Positions 35,202-45,700 of a DNA stretch of 64,000 nucleotides are shown here, in pieces. The notes under the pieces are model-generated. The model was not told where the DNA came from. It did no database searches and worked only from the letters and a program-made list of their open reading frames with translations. This DNA is from Pseudopedobacter sp044361595 (GTDB taxonomy: Bacteria; Bacteroidota; Bacteroidia; Sphingobacteriales; Sphingobacteriaceae). Position numbers and translations under genes: made by a program. Numbering within the stretch: position 1 is the stretch's first letter; every line of letters begins with the position of its first letter. The stretch spans positions 186,001 to 250,000 of the forward strand of contig JBIKIN010000002.1 in NCBI GenBank assembly GCA_044361595.1, in the 5' to 3' direction.

Positions 35202-38200
35202 TTAACCTTTATTGTTTTTCCATTGTTTATTTAAATACTCTGTAGGCGATATAGAAAAATGTCTTTGAAATACACGAGAAAAAACTGTTGAAGAATTAAA
35301 ACCTACCATAAAAGATACCTCATAAACTTTATATTTTTCTTCAGATAACAACTCTGCCGCTTTTTTAATTCTGGCTACGTTAATCAGTTCGTTAGGCTTT
35401 AAATCAGAAATTGCTTTAATCTTTCTAAACAAAGTAGGGCGACTCATATTCACTTTTTCTGCAATTTGATCTATACCAAAATCACTGTCTGATAGGTTTG
35501 CTTGTATTATTTCATTCAACTTTTCTAAAAATATTTCATCTGCTTTAGAGTGAGCAATACTTTTTAAAGTAGCATTTGGCGAGGTAGCGTAATAATTTTT
35601 TAGTGTATTTCTATTAGTAATTAAATTTTGAATTTTTACTTCTAAATACTCTGGCGAAAATGGTTTTTGTATATAAGAATCGGCCCCCATTTCTGTTCCT
35701 TCAATTTTAGACTTTAGAGAATCTTTTGCAGTTAATAATATTAAAGGTATGTGGCTGTATTCAAATTCTGATTTTACTATTTTACAAAATTCAAATCCAT
35801 CCATTATTGGCATCATTACATCGCTAATGATAAGATCTATACGATGCTCGTCTAATCTTTTTAAAGCGTTTTTGCCATTCATAGCCGTATAATAATTATA
35901 TTTTTTACCTAAAGCTTTTATAATAAAGTTTGCTATTTCTAGATTATCATCAACCAATAATAAATTGATGTTAGCTTTATCATTTACGGCATCATTACTT
36001 ATTAATTCATGTTCTTCCTCTTCTAAATCTAAATCAAAAGAATTTGCTTGGTTAATGGGCAGTTTTAGGGTAAACGAATTTAGATGGTTAGCATTACTAA
36101 ACAGTATTTGGCCTTTATGTAGTTGTGCTAATTTACTGGCTAGTGGCAAACCTATCCCTGTACCTGTTTTGTTATCATTTTTTTGTATTCTAAAAAATGG
36201 CTCAAAAATTTTAGTTACAAATTTTTCAGGTACAACTTCCCCATCGTTTCTAACTGTAACTAAGAACTCATTATTAATTTCATCTTTTAAAAGTTCAATA
36301 GTAATTTGATGATCGCCATATTTTAAGGCGTTAGTTAATAAGTTACTTAAAATCTTGGTTAAGGCTTCTCTATCTACATACGCAAATAAATTTTCTTGCG
36401 GTATATTTAGAATTAGTTTAATTTTTTTTGCTGTTAAAGCACCTTCAAAGCGTTCAATAATTTCATTTAAAAAAGGAACAATGTTGGTGTGTATAAAGCT
36501 TAAGTTGTAAACATTAGTTTCTATTCTTCTAAAGTCCAATAGTTGGTTAGTTAATGATAAAAGTCTGTCGGTATTTTTTTCAATCATTACGGCATTTTCT
36601 TTAGCCTCATCTAAACTTTTGGCTTTATGCATGATTTCTAACGGACCTTTTATTAACGTTAATGGAGTTCTAATTTCATGTGCAATACTGGTAAAAAACT
36701 CTATTTTGGCTTCATAAATTTCCTTTTCAATTTTATTCGATAGCAAGTCAAGTTTTCTTTGTTGTATAAGTTTATGTCTTTCGCTAATAAATTTATAAAG
36801 AAAGTACGAGGCAATAGAGGTTAGTATTAAATATATAACAATAGCTAAATTACTAGACCACCACGGTGGTGATATCAAAATTTTTAAATCTGCTGTGCTT
36901 TTATCCGGGTTAGCGCTCGAACTAGTTTTAACTTTAAATGTATAAGAACCTGGTTTTAAGTTTGTAAAATATACTCTTCGGTTTGATTTAATTTGTGTCC
37001 AATTTTTTTCTAGCCCTTCTAAGATATAAGAGTAGGAAGTATTCTCTGGTGATGAGAAAGATAGTGCAGCAAAATCAATACTAAATGTAGATTGATCAAA
37101 TTTTAAATTTATCTCCTTGGCACCAATAATAGATTGTTCTAATGGATTATTTTTACCAATTTTCACATCGTTATTATAGATCTGAAAGCCAGTAATATAT
37201 ATAGAAGGTGTATAGTTTGTTTTTTGAAAAGATATAGGATTAAATTTTATTAGGCCTTTTAAAGTGCCTAAGTAAAAGTTTCCATTTTTATCTTTAAAAC
37301 CAGAGTTGTAGTTAAACTGGTTAGAAAGTAGCCCGTTTCCTTTGGTAAAATAATCAAACTTATTTGTTTTTTTATCTAAAAAAGCTAATCCTTCATAGGT
37401 GGTTACCCATATATTTTTATTCTCGTCTTCTAAAACTTTAAACGTATGGTTACTTGGTAAACCATCTTTAACGGTATAGTGCTTAAAGTTTTTTCTAGCA
37501 TAATCAATTACAGAAACACCGTTATTTTCTGTACAAAACCAAATATTATAATTAGAGTCTTCAAATATCCCGTATATTTTATTACCCCCAATACTATTTT
37601 TAGAATTGTTATTGATAAACTTTTTTGATTTACCATCTTTAAGATTAAAGTAAATTACTCCTTCGCCTAATGTACCAACATATATAATTCCGTTATTGTC
37701 TTGTAAAATAGAATAAACAAAAGAGTTTTTTGATATCTGTTTTAATTGCTCAAAACCATCAAATTTTTTAACGTATTTATATAACCCGTTAGATGTCCCA
37801 ATTAAAATTTCTCCTTGATTAGTCTTATATATAGTTGTTACAAAATTACTTTTCAAATCTAAGGTGCCTACACCTGCATTGTAATGTTTAATTATTTTTT
37901 TTGATTTGATGTCTATCCTATCCAAACCATGCTCAAAAGTGCCCACCCACATTTCATTATCTATTGCTAAAAGTCCGTGTATGTTATTATTGGCAATACT
38001 GTTTGATAATTTGTTTGGTGATAAATTAGTAAATGAGTTGGTTTTTGGGTTATAGATATTAATTCCAGCATCTTCTGTACCTATCCAAATTAAGCCGCTT
38101 TTATCTTCACAAATATCTCTAATAATGTTCCCAACTAAAGATTCTTTCTTCCCTGTTTCATAAAATTTTGTAAACAAGTTATAATTAGCTGGGTAATAAT

Positions 38201-39170
38201 TTATGCCTCCAAAATAAGTGCCAACCCAAACCCCTCCTTCTAAATCTTTGGTTAGTGTGTATACAGAATTATCTGAAATTGCATACGGATTGTTAATTTC
38301 TGTTTTTAGATGCTCTAAAGAGCCAGTACTTGTATTGTAAATGTAAATACCAGATTCTGTTGCGCACCAATATTCCTCATCACTATACTTTAAAATATCT
38401 CTAACAAAAATGTTTGTATTGTCTTGGTTGTTATTGATGATGTTTTTTAAACTATAATTGTGGGTATCAAAAAGTTTTAAGCCTAAGTGAGATGTCCCAA
38501 TTAATAAATCTCCAGCTTTAGTTTCTGCAAGGGTAGATATTCTTTTTAGGGATGATTTTTCGTTCTCAAGAATGTAAAATTTAGAAAACGTATTTTTTAC
38601 TTCATTTAACTTAAGTAAAAGACCTTTTTCTGTACTAATCCAAAGGTTATCGTTATTAGTTTTGATTATTGCGCTAGGCCGAGAGACTACGCCTTGTGGA
38701 TACTCTAAATATTTATTTTTTTTTATAACACATAAGCTAGAATCGCCAATAAACCAAGTATTATTATTCCAATCTTGGGTAATAGACGAAATCCTTTTTT
38801 GAGCTGTTTCTTCAACTAAGGTAAAGTCTTCTAAATTTTCATTGTATTTAAACAACCCTTTGTTGGTACCTACCCAAATTTGGTTTTTATTATCCTGAAA
38901 AATATCTATTACTAAAGTGCTTAATAGTGGATCTTTTTTATTAATATTTTTAAAAACTTTAAATTTGTAACCATCAAATCTGTTAAGGCCATCCCTAGTT
39001 CCAAACCAAACAAAACCATGGTAATCTTGCAAACTACAATATACTGTTTGATGTGATAAACCAGAACTTACATTATAACTTTTAAAGTAATGATTTTGTG
39101 CTAAAAGTGGTAAAGTAGTGTAAATAAAAAAGACAAAGCCAAGAGCTATCTTACGGGTTGTTTTAATCAT
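35202..39170 (-). CDS. Hybrid two-component system sensor-regulator (HTCS)
   Basis: A 1322-residue inner-membrane protein that senses glycans in the periplasm and activates its locus. After a signal segment (to about 25) come many propeller repeats (SLQDYHGFVWFGTRDGLNRF near 47, IWVGTNKGLF, IWIGTEDAGINIY, IWVTTYEGLAFL), then a Y_Y_Y domain (YSYILEGLEKNWTQI, near 713), a membrane helix (about 770-795), HisKA with SIAHEIRTPLTLIKGP (His near 831), ATPase motifs NLLTNALKYG and GTGIGLPLA, a receiver domain (NLLLVDDN, ISDVMMPIMDG near 1118) and an AraC helix-turn-helix pair at the end. All parts look functional. It faces away from the lyase gene, with repeats of 20 bp between the two. Confidence 0.97.
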   Translation of the reverse strand: MIKTTRKIALGFVFFIYTTLPLLAQNHYFKSYNVSSGLSHQTVYCSLQDYHGFVWFGTRDGLNRFDGYKFKVFKNINKKDPLLSTLVIDIFQDNKNQIWVGTNKGLFKYNENLEDFTLVEETAQKRISSITQDWNNNTWFIGDSSLCVIKKNKYLEYPQGVVSRPSAIIKTNNDNLWISTEKGLLLKLNEVKNTFSKFYILENEKSSLKRISTLAETKAGDLLIGTSHLGLKLFDTHNYSLKNIINNNQDNTNIFVRDILKYSDEEYWCATESGIYIYNTSTGSLEHLKTEINNPYAISDNSVYTLTKDLEGGVWVGTYFGGINYYPANYNLFTKFYETGKKESLVGNIIRDICEDKSGLIWIGTEDAGINIYNPKTNSFTNLSPNKLSNSIANNNIHGLLAIDNEMWVGTFEHGLDRIDIKSKKIIKHYNAGVGTLDLKSNFVTTIYKTNQGEILIGTSNGLYKYVKKFDGFEQLKQISKNSFVYSILQDNNGIIYVGTLGEGVIYFNLKDGKSKKFINNNSKNSIGGNKIYGIFEDSNYNIWFCTENNGVSVIDYARKNFKHYTVKDGLPSNHTFKVLEDENKNIWVTTYEGLAFLDKKTNKFDYFTKGNGLLSNQFNYNSGFKDKNGNFYLGTLKGLIKFNPISFQKTNYTPSIYITGFQIYNNDVKIGKNNPLEQSIIGAKEINLKFDQSTFSIDFAALSFSSPENTSYSYILEGLEKNWTQIKSNRRVYFTNLKPGSYTFKVKTSSSANPDKSTADLKILISPPWWSSNLAIVIYLILTSIASYFLYKFISERHKLIQQRKLDLLSNKIEKEIYEAKIEFFTSIAHEIRTPLTLIKGPLEIMHKAKSLDEAKENAVMIEKNTDRLLSLTNQLLDFRRIETNVYNLSFIHTNIVPFLNEIIERFEGALTAKKIKLILNIPQENLFAYVDREALTKILSNLLTNALKYGDHQITIELLKDEINNEFLVTVRNDGEVVPEKFVTKIFEPFFRIQKNDNKTGTGIGLPLASKLAQLHKGQILFSNANHLNSFTLKLPINQANSFDLDLEEEEHELISNDAVNDKANINLLLVDDNLEIANFIIKALGKKYNYYTAMNGKNALKRLDEHRIDLIISDVMMPIMDGFEFCKIVKSEFEYSHIPLILLTAKDSLKSKIEGTEMGADSYIQKPFSPEYLEVKIQNLITNRNTLKNYYATSPNATLKSIAHSKADEIFLEKLNEIIQANLSDSDFGIDQIAEKVNMSRPTLFRKIKAISDLKPNELINVARIKKAAELLSEEKYKVYEVSFMVGFNSSTVFSRVFQRHFSISPTEYLNKQWKNNKG

Positions 39171-39251
39171 TTTATAATTGGTAATATTTGAGGTTATTAA
39201 ATTTATGAATATTTTACCTAAAGCCGCTTAACTAATTTAACTAGTCTAACT

Positions 39252-39311
39252 TTTGATACTTAAAATCACCATTTGAACCAAAAAATAAGCATTTGATTTA
39301 AAAAGTAACTA
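39252..39311. promoter_or_regulatory. Three 20-bp direct repeats in the regulator-lyase promoter region
   Basis: Units begin at 39252, 39272 and 39292: TTTGATACTTAAAATCACCA, TTTGAACCAAAAAATAAGCA, TTTGATTTAAAAAGTAACTA. Each has TTTGA at position 1 and an A-run in the middle, with an exact period of 20 bp. They lie 80-160 bp from the two divergent starts, a natural place for AraC-type operator sites. Confidence 0.65.
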
Positions 39312-39456
39312 AAATGACATGCTAAATAAGTTTAGCTAAAAATTTATAAGCTTTCTTTGGATACTTAGAAACGCAAGCTTTTTGAACAAAATTCTCGGAA
39401 ACTAAGCTATACTTTAAGTACAAAAACAACCAATTTTAAACTTAACTATTATTAAA

Positions 39457-41352
39457 ATGAGTATTTTCTATAACAGAAATGGCTTACTTATATTTTTAAC
39501 AATAATTTTATTTTGTGCTTGTGAAAAACCTGCAATACAAAAAGAAAATAAAGAATCGTCATCTTTGGGTGCACCAATCTCTGTTAATTATAATTTTAAC
39601 CTCATTACTAACCATCCCAGATTACTTTTAAAAGCTGGCGAAGAAAATCAAATAAAGCTTAATATCTTAGCCAATCCCGACCTTAAAAAAGTTCACGATT
39701 TAATTATAACCAGAGCTAATACCGCATTAACAAGTCCAGCTTTAGTTTTTGCGCTTACCGGCAAAAGACTTTTACCAGTTTCAAGAGAAGCACTTCAAAG
39801 AATTTTTTATTTGTCTTATGCTTTTAGATTAACAGGCACTGCAACCTATAAAAATAGAGCGATACAAGAAATGTTAAATGTATGTTCGTTTGCCGATTGG
39901 AACCCTACCCATTTTTTAGACGTTGGAGAGATGGCACTTGCTGTTAGTATAGGATATGATTGGTTGTACAACGAAATTTCTTTGGCAGACCGAGCCACAA
40001 TTAGAGCAGGATTAAGAGCAAATGCAATCATTCCATCAAAAGATACTCGTTTTAACGGCAGCTTTTTAAATAAAGAAACAAACTGGAACCAAGTATGCCA
40101 CGCCGGAATTTTAAGTGCCGCTTTAGCCATTTTTGAAGATAATCAAACAGAATCTGCAGAATTAGTAGATCGTTATGTTGCCAAAGCAGTTTTTCCTTTA
40201 GAAGCTTACGGACCCGATGGGAATTATACCGAAGGCTACACCTATTGGGGATATGGTACCACGTTTCAGATTATGGGTTTAACTATGTTAGAAACTGCTT
40301 TAGGTTCTGATAAAAGTTTGTCCTTAACTCCAGGATTTTTAAAAACTGGAGAGTATATGTATTATATGACGGGCTCAACCTCTTTATTTTTGCCCTTTAA
40401 TTATTCTGATAGTGATGATATTGCCTTAGCCAACCCTGCAATGTTTTATTTTGCTAAAAAAAACAACCAATTAGATAATTTATTTACAGAAAAAAGACTA
40501 TTACAGGGCGCTTATTATACAAGAAATAATGATGTAAGTAGGTATCTACCAATCACACTAATTTACACTAAAGATTTAGACTTTAACACGGTTGTTGCAC
40601 CCACTAAAAAAATATGGATTGGCCATGGAGATAACCCTATGGCACTAATTAAACTAAACTCTACCGATGTATTTAATCCATATTTAGCTGTAAAAGGAGG
40701 TAAAGCTAACAACCCGCATGGGCACATGGATGCTGGATCTTTTGTATACGATGTATTGGGCGAACGTTGGGCTGTGGATGTAGGTTTGCAATCTTATGGA
40801 ACTTTAGAAAGTATTGTAGATTTATGGAATATGGCACAAAACTCTACCCGATGGAGCGTTTTTAGGTTAAATAACACTGCGCACAATACCATAACCGTAA
40901 ATTCTAAACCACATGTTGTAGGCGGTTTTGCTAATATTACCCAGGAGTTTACTACTAATCCAAACAAATATGGCATAAAGTTAAAAATGACAGATGTATT
41001 AGGTGCAGAATTAAAATCGGCGATTAGAGAGGTTACCTTAATTGATCAAAAAACAGCTCAAATTATTGATGATGTAGAAAGCAATAATAATGCTGCAATT
41101 ATTAACTGGAATATGGTAAGCACTGCCACCGCAACCATTATAAATAGTAATACTATTGAACTTACACAAAATGGCAAAAAAGTAAGATTAATAGTTGATT
41201 TACCGTGTGATAACGTAGTTATGAAAATATCAAGCGGCCAAGGCCCTCAAACCTATGACGCGGCAAACCCTAATGCAGTGCGTGTTGGTTTTGATTATAG
41301 TATGCCTGCAAATACCATTTCAAGATTAAAAGTGAGGTTAGTGCCTCAGTAA
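39457..41352 (+). CDS. Heparinase II/III-like polysaccharide lyase lipoprotein, copy 1
   Basis: A 631-residue lipoprotein (ILFCACEK, Cys near residue 27). After NHPRLLLKAGEE (near 50) comes the (alpha/alpha) toroid with TNWNQVCHAG near 209 and YGPDGNYTEGYTYWGYGTTF near 251, then the beta-sheet domain with NNPHGHMDAGSFVYD near 417 and RLNNTAHNTITVN near 470. Asn in NWNQV, Tyr in EGYTYW and the His residues are the expected catalytic and metal-binding positions of heparinase II/III-type lyases, which cut uronic-acid glycosidic bonds by elimination. The exact PL family (for example PL33 or another) cannot be fixed by eye. It starts the rightward operon. Confidence 0.85.
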   Translation: MSIFYNRNGLLIFLTIILFCACEKPAIQKENKESSSLGAPISVNYNFNLITNHPRLLLKAGEENQIKLNILANPDLKKVHDLIITRANTALTSPALVFALTGKRLLPVSREALQRIFYLSYAFRLTGTATYKNRAIQEMLNVCSFADWNPTHFLDVGEMALAVSIGYDWLYNEISLADRATIRAGLRANAIIPSKDTRFNGSFLNKETNWNQVCHAGILSAALAIFEDNQTESAELVDRYVAKAVFPLEAYGPDGNYTEGYTYWGYGTTFQIMGLTMLETALGSDKSLSLTPGFLKTGEYMYYMTGSTSLFLPFNYSDSDDIALANPAMFYFAKKNNQLDNLFTEKRLLQGAYYTRNNDVSRYLPITLIYTKDLDFNTVVAPTKKIWIGHGDNPMALIKLNSTDVFNPYLAVKGGKANNPHGHMDAGSFVYDVLGERWAVDVGLQSYGTLESIVDLWNMAQNSTRWSVFRLNNTAHNTITVNSKPHVVGGFANITQEFTTNPNKYGIKLKMTDVLGAELKSAIREVTLIDQKTAQIIDDVESNNNAAIINWNMVSTATATIINSNTIELTQNGKKVRLIVDLPCDNVVMKISSGQGPQTYDAANPNAVRVGFDYSMPANTISRLKVRLVPQ

Positions 41353-41409
41353 AGTTAAGTTTTAGCTTTTCTAAATAAATACCCTTTACATAAATTAAAC
41401 CTAACATTA

Positions 41410-42561
41410 ATGAAATCAATTTTAAATACAATCATTTTTCTATTATTAGTAATTGTTTTAATTAGTTGTAATTATCAAAAGAATACAGCCGATGGTGTTA
41501 CAGCAACCGAAAATTTATTAGCGGCAAATTTTGATACGCTCATTAACAATAAAAAAATTGCGCTTTACACCCTAAAAAGTGATAAAATGGAAGTGTTTTT
41601 TACTAATTATGGAGCCAGAATAGTTGGCCTAAATGTGCAGGATAAAAACCAAACTAAAACAGATGTAGTAGTTGGGTTTAACAATATCCAATCTTATATT
41701 GAGGCTCAAGAAAGATACTTTGGAGCCACCATTGGCAGGTATGGTAACAGAATTAAAGAAGGCAAATTTACTATTGATAATACCGCCTACCAAGTATCAA
41801 TTAACAACGGGGTAAATGCGTTACACGGTGGTAAAGAAGGTTTTCAGAACGTAATATGGGATGCAAACCAAAAAAATGAAAATGAAATAGAATTTTCTTA
41901 TAACTCCCCACACTTGGAAGAAGGTTTTCCGGGCAGTTTAAAGGTAAAAGTAAAATTTACCATCATAAACAAAAATGAATTAGTAATAACCTATCATGCA
42001 ACCACAGATAAAAAAACAGTAATAAACCTCACTAATCATGCATTTTTTAACCTAAATGGAGAAGGGTCTGGTACTATTTTAAATCATAGTTTATTTATTA
42101 ACGCAAACGCATATACTCCGGTTGATAGTACTTTGATACCATATGGTAAAATTGAACCAATAACAAATAGTCCGTTCAATTTTTTAACGCCAAAACTAAT
42201 TGGTAGAGATATAAATAATGATCATGAACAATTAATTTTTGGTAAAGGATACGATCATAATTTTGTTTTAAATAAACCACAAAAAGCGGGTTTAAATTAT
42301 GCTGCTAAAGTAATTGGTGATAAAAGCGGAATTGTTATGGAGATTTATACCTCAGAACCAGGTTTGCAGTTTTATAGTGGTAATTTTATGAAATCTAAAA
42401 ACATTTTTAAAAATGGCGCTAAAGATGATTTTAGAACTGCATTTTGCTTAGAAACACAGCATTTTCCAGACGCTCCAAATCATCCAAATTTCCCTAACAC
42501 TATTTTAAACCCTAACCAAACGTTTACATCAACATCAACCTATATTTTTAGCTTAAAATAA
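41410..42561 (+). CDS. Aldose 1-epimerase lipoprotein
   Basis: A 383-residue GalM-fold mutarotase with a lipoprotein signal (VIVLISCNYQ, Cys near residue 21). Family motifs in order: FTNYGARIVGL, ATIGRYGNRIKEGKF near 113, NALHGGKEGFQNVIWD near 138, VINLTNHAFFNLNGEG near 205 (catalytic His), YDHNFVLN near 280 and the glutamate of LETQHFPDAPNHPNFP near 355. It interconverts alpha and beta anomers of released sugars in the periplasm or at the surface. It lies between the lyase and SusC on the same strand with a 48 bp gap, so it belongs to the locus; the substrate need not be galactose. Confidence 0.9.
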   Translation: MKSILNTIIFLLLVIVLISCNYQKNTADGVTATENLLAANFDTLINNKKIALYTLKSDKMEVFFTNYGARIVGLNVQDKNQTKTDVVVGFNNIQSYIEAQERYFGATIGRYGNRIKEGKFTIDNTAYQVSINNGVNALHGGKEGFQNVIWDANQKNENEIEFSYNSPHLEEGFPGSLKVKVKFTIINKNELVITYHATTDKKTVINLTNHAFFNLNGEGSGTILNHSLFINANAYTPVDSTLIPYGKIEPITNSPFNFLTPKLIGRDINNDHEQLIFGKGYDHNFVLNKPQKAGLNYAAKVIGDKSGIVMEIYTSEPGLQFYSGNFMKSKNIFKNGAKDDFRTAFCLETQHFPDAPNHPNFPNTILNPNQTFTSTSTYIFSLK

Positions 42562-42663
42562 TATAACCACAATTAAATATTTTTTATTAAGCTCAGTTTA
42601 CAGCTATATAAATAAAACTATAAACCAAATGCAATGAGTAAGTTAAAGTATTGCCTTTTGCCA

Positions 42664-42704
42664 TTTGATATTTTAAAGCATTAAAATGATACTGAAAACA
42701 ACTT
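42664..42704 (+). promoter_or_regulatory. Direct-repeat operator candidate before SusC
   Basis: TTTGATATTTTAAAGCATTA (from 42664) and AATGATACTGAAAACAACTT (from 42685) are 21 bp apart, with TGATA at equal places. They resemble the units near 39.25 kb and 27.76 kb and lie about 100-130 bp before the SusC start. Confidence 0.5.
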
Positions 42705-42796
42705 GAAATAAAATCAAGTTTTCTTTATTTGTTATGATAAAAGAGCAGCACTGTCTCTAAGTACTGCAACTTAAACCAATTTATAAACTAAACAAT

Positions 42797-45700
42797 ATGG
42801 TATTTAAAAATTACCCAAAATTTTCGAATTTATGGAATTATCCTAAAATATTTATGAAGCAGATTTTAGGATTGTTACTATTTAAAAACAGAATATTAAC
42901 ATTAAATAACTTAACGGTAAATAAGTTATCAAATCATAACAATTTACTTTACAAAAAAATAGTACTCTTACTCTTTTTAATTACAACTTCCATATTTAGT
43001 GCCCAAGCACAAAACAAAACCATAACAGGTACAGTAAATGATCAAATTGGAGTTTTGCCAGGTGTGGTAGTATCCATAAAAGGAAAACAAAACCTTTCTG
43101 CCTTAACAGATAAAAATGGAAAATATAAAATTATTGTAGGCGCTAAGGATAATGTTCTTGTTTTTAACTTCTTAGGTTTTACAACACAAGAAGTTAATAT
43201 AGATAACAGAACTATCATCGATGTTAAATTGGAGCAAAGTAACATCATTCTTAACGAAGTTGCCGTTGTAGAAATCGGTTATGGTCAAGTTAAAAGAGCC
43301 GATTTAACATCAGCAGTAGGATCTGTTAACATGGCAGATTTGCAAAAAGCACCTGTACGTTCTTTTGAGGAAGCTTTAGCAGGCCGTGTTGCAGGTGTAC
43401 AAGTAACAGGGACAGACGGCCAACCAGGCGAAGGTTTAAATATTGTAATTAGAGGTAATAGTTCTGTTAATTACTCTAATAGCCCTTTGTATGTAATAGA
43501 CGGATTCCCAATAGAGAATCCCGACAATAACGCTATTAACCCGTCAGATATCGAAAGTATAGATATTCTTAAAGACGCATCGGCTACAGCCATTTATGGC
43601 TCTAGAGGAGCAAACGGTGTGGTAATTATTACTACAAAACGAGGAAACATTGGGCAACCGGTTATAGAGTATAATGCTTCACATGGGGTGTCAAAAGTAA
43701 CTTCTCAGGTAGATTTGATGAACCCTTATCAATTTTTACAACTTCAGTTTGAGATAGATTCTAACAGAACAAAAAACTCTTACTTTACAAATGGTAAAAC
43801 ATTAGAAAGTTTTAAGGATGTTGAGGGAGTTGATTTTCAAGACTTCTTATTTCGTGATGCACAATTTTACAATCATGCACTCTCATTAAAAGGAGGCACA
43901 AATAATACAAAATATTTTTTCTCTGGTTCAATTACCGGTACAGATGGAGTTATAATTAATAGTGATTTTAGCCGTAAACAAGGAAGATTAAACATAGAGC
44001 AAAAAATTAATAACAAATTAAAAGCCTTTGCAAATATTAATTATGCCGGGTCCTACAAAAATGGAACAATCCCTAGAGACCAAACCTCCTCTGTTAGTGG
44101 AAATGATGCTAGGTATAATTTACTATATAATGTTTGGAGTTACAGACCCATTAATGGCACAGGTAATTTAGATGATTTAACTGCCGATTTAATTGATGAT
44201 TCTGATATTGGCGGAAACGCGGGTGTTAGGGTTAACCCAATTTTATCAGCGCAAAATGAATCAAATAAATATTATTCAACAGATTTAGACATTAACGGAT
44301 TTTTAGAATACGCTATTACTAATGATTTAAAGTTAAAAATAACCGGCGGTTTAAGTAGCGATGGGGTTAGAAACGATAGATTTAACAATTCTAACACTAG
44401 GTCTGGTAGCATTTTAACTACTCAAGGAGCAACAAATGGGGTTAACGGCAGCAGAGCAATCAATGAAAGCATCTCTTATGCTAACGAAAATATATTAAGC
44501 TACAGAAAACGATTTAATAAAAATAATGATTTGTTGTTAACCGGAGTTTTTTCTCAAAACTACCGTAACGATAGGTCTACTTTTCTTTCTGCTAATTTAC
44601 TACCAAATGAAAGTTTAGGAATAGATGATTTAGAAAGCGGTCAAATTGGGAACAGAAACTTAACAAACTCTCAAAGCGCCTTAATAGGTTATGCAGCTAG
44701 GGCTAACTACAATCTATATAATAAATACTTATTTAATTTTAATTTTAGAGCAGATGGCTCATCAAAATTTAAAAAACAATTTGGCTATTTCCCATCAGCT
44801 TCATTTGCTTGGAGATTAAGCGATGAAAAGTTTGTAAAAAATATAAAAGAGATCTCTAATGCCAAAGTAAGAATTAGTTATGGCATAACAGGTAATAATA
44901 GAATTGGCGATTTTGACTATTTATCTAGAATAGGAACTAACGTAAACAGAGGTTTTGTTGGTTTTGGCAACAATTTATCATCAGCCTTTTATCAATTAAC
45001 TTTAGGTAATGAAGATTTGAAATGGGAAACAACAAAATCTTTTGATACCGGGTTAGAGATTGGTCTTTTTAGAAATAAAATTAATTTAGAATTTGATTAT
45101 TACAATAAAACAACATCAGATTTATTATTCCTGGCAAGAATTGCCCCAAGTAGTGGCTTTAACAACGTTACAAGAAACATTGGAGAAACCAATAACAGTG
45201 GCTATGAATTTACCGTTACCACCAATAATTTTAAAAGTAAATCATTTAGCTGGTCAAGTAACTTTAACATTGCATTTAATAGAAATAAATTAGTAGCCTT
45301 ATCAGATCCTAGTCAGCTTTCTTTGGTTTCTATTGTAGGTAGTTTTGATCAAAACTTTGGTACCGGTTCTTATATAGCTAAAATTGGTGGTCCTATTGCG
45401 CAAATGTATGGTTACGTTTACGAAGGAAACTATCAATACAGTGATTTTTATCAATCTCCTAGCGGTGCTTATATATTAAAAAATGATGTTGTTGCACCCG
45501 ATGGTGGATTAACATCTGCTTTTCGTAATACCGTACAACCCGGCGACCCTAAATACAAAGATGTAAATGAAGACGGTGTTGTAAACGATTTTGACCTTAC
45601 AGTAATTGGCAACCCTAATCCAGATTTTATTGGTGGTTTTTCAAATAATTTTACATTTAAAAACTTTGATTTAAATGTTTTTCTACAGTTTTCTTATGGT

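Noticed and set aside
39252..39311. The three repeats near 39.25 kb as a CRISPR array.
   Set aside because: The units are 20 bp with no spacers, only partly identical, and no cas gene is present; an operator explains them.
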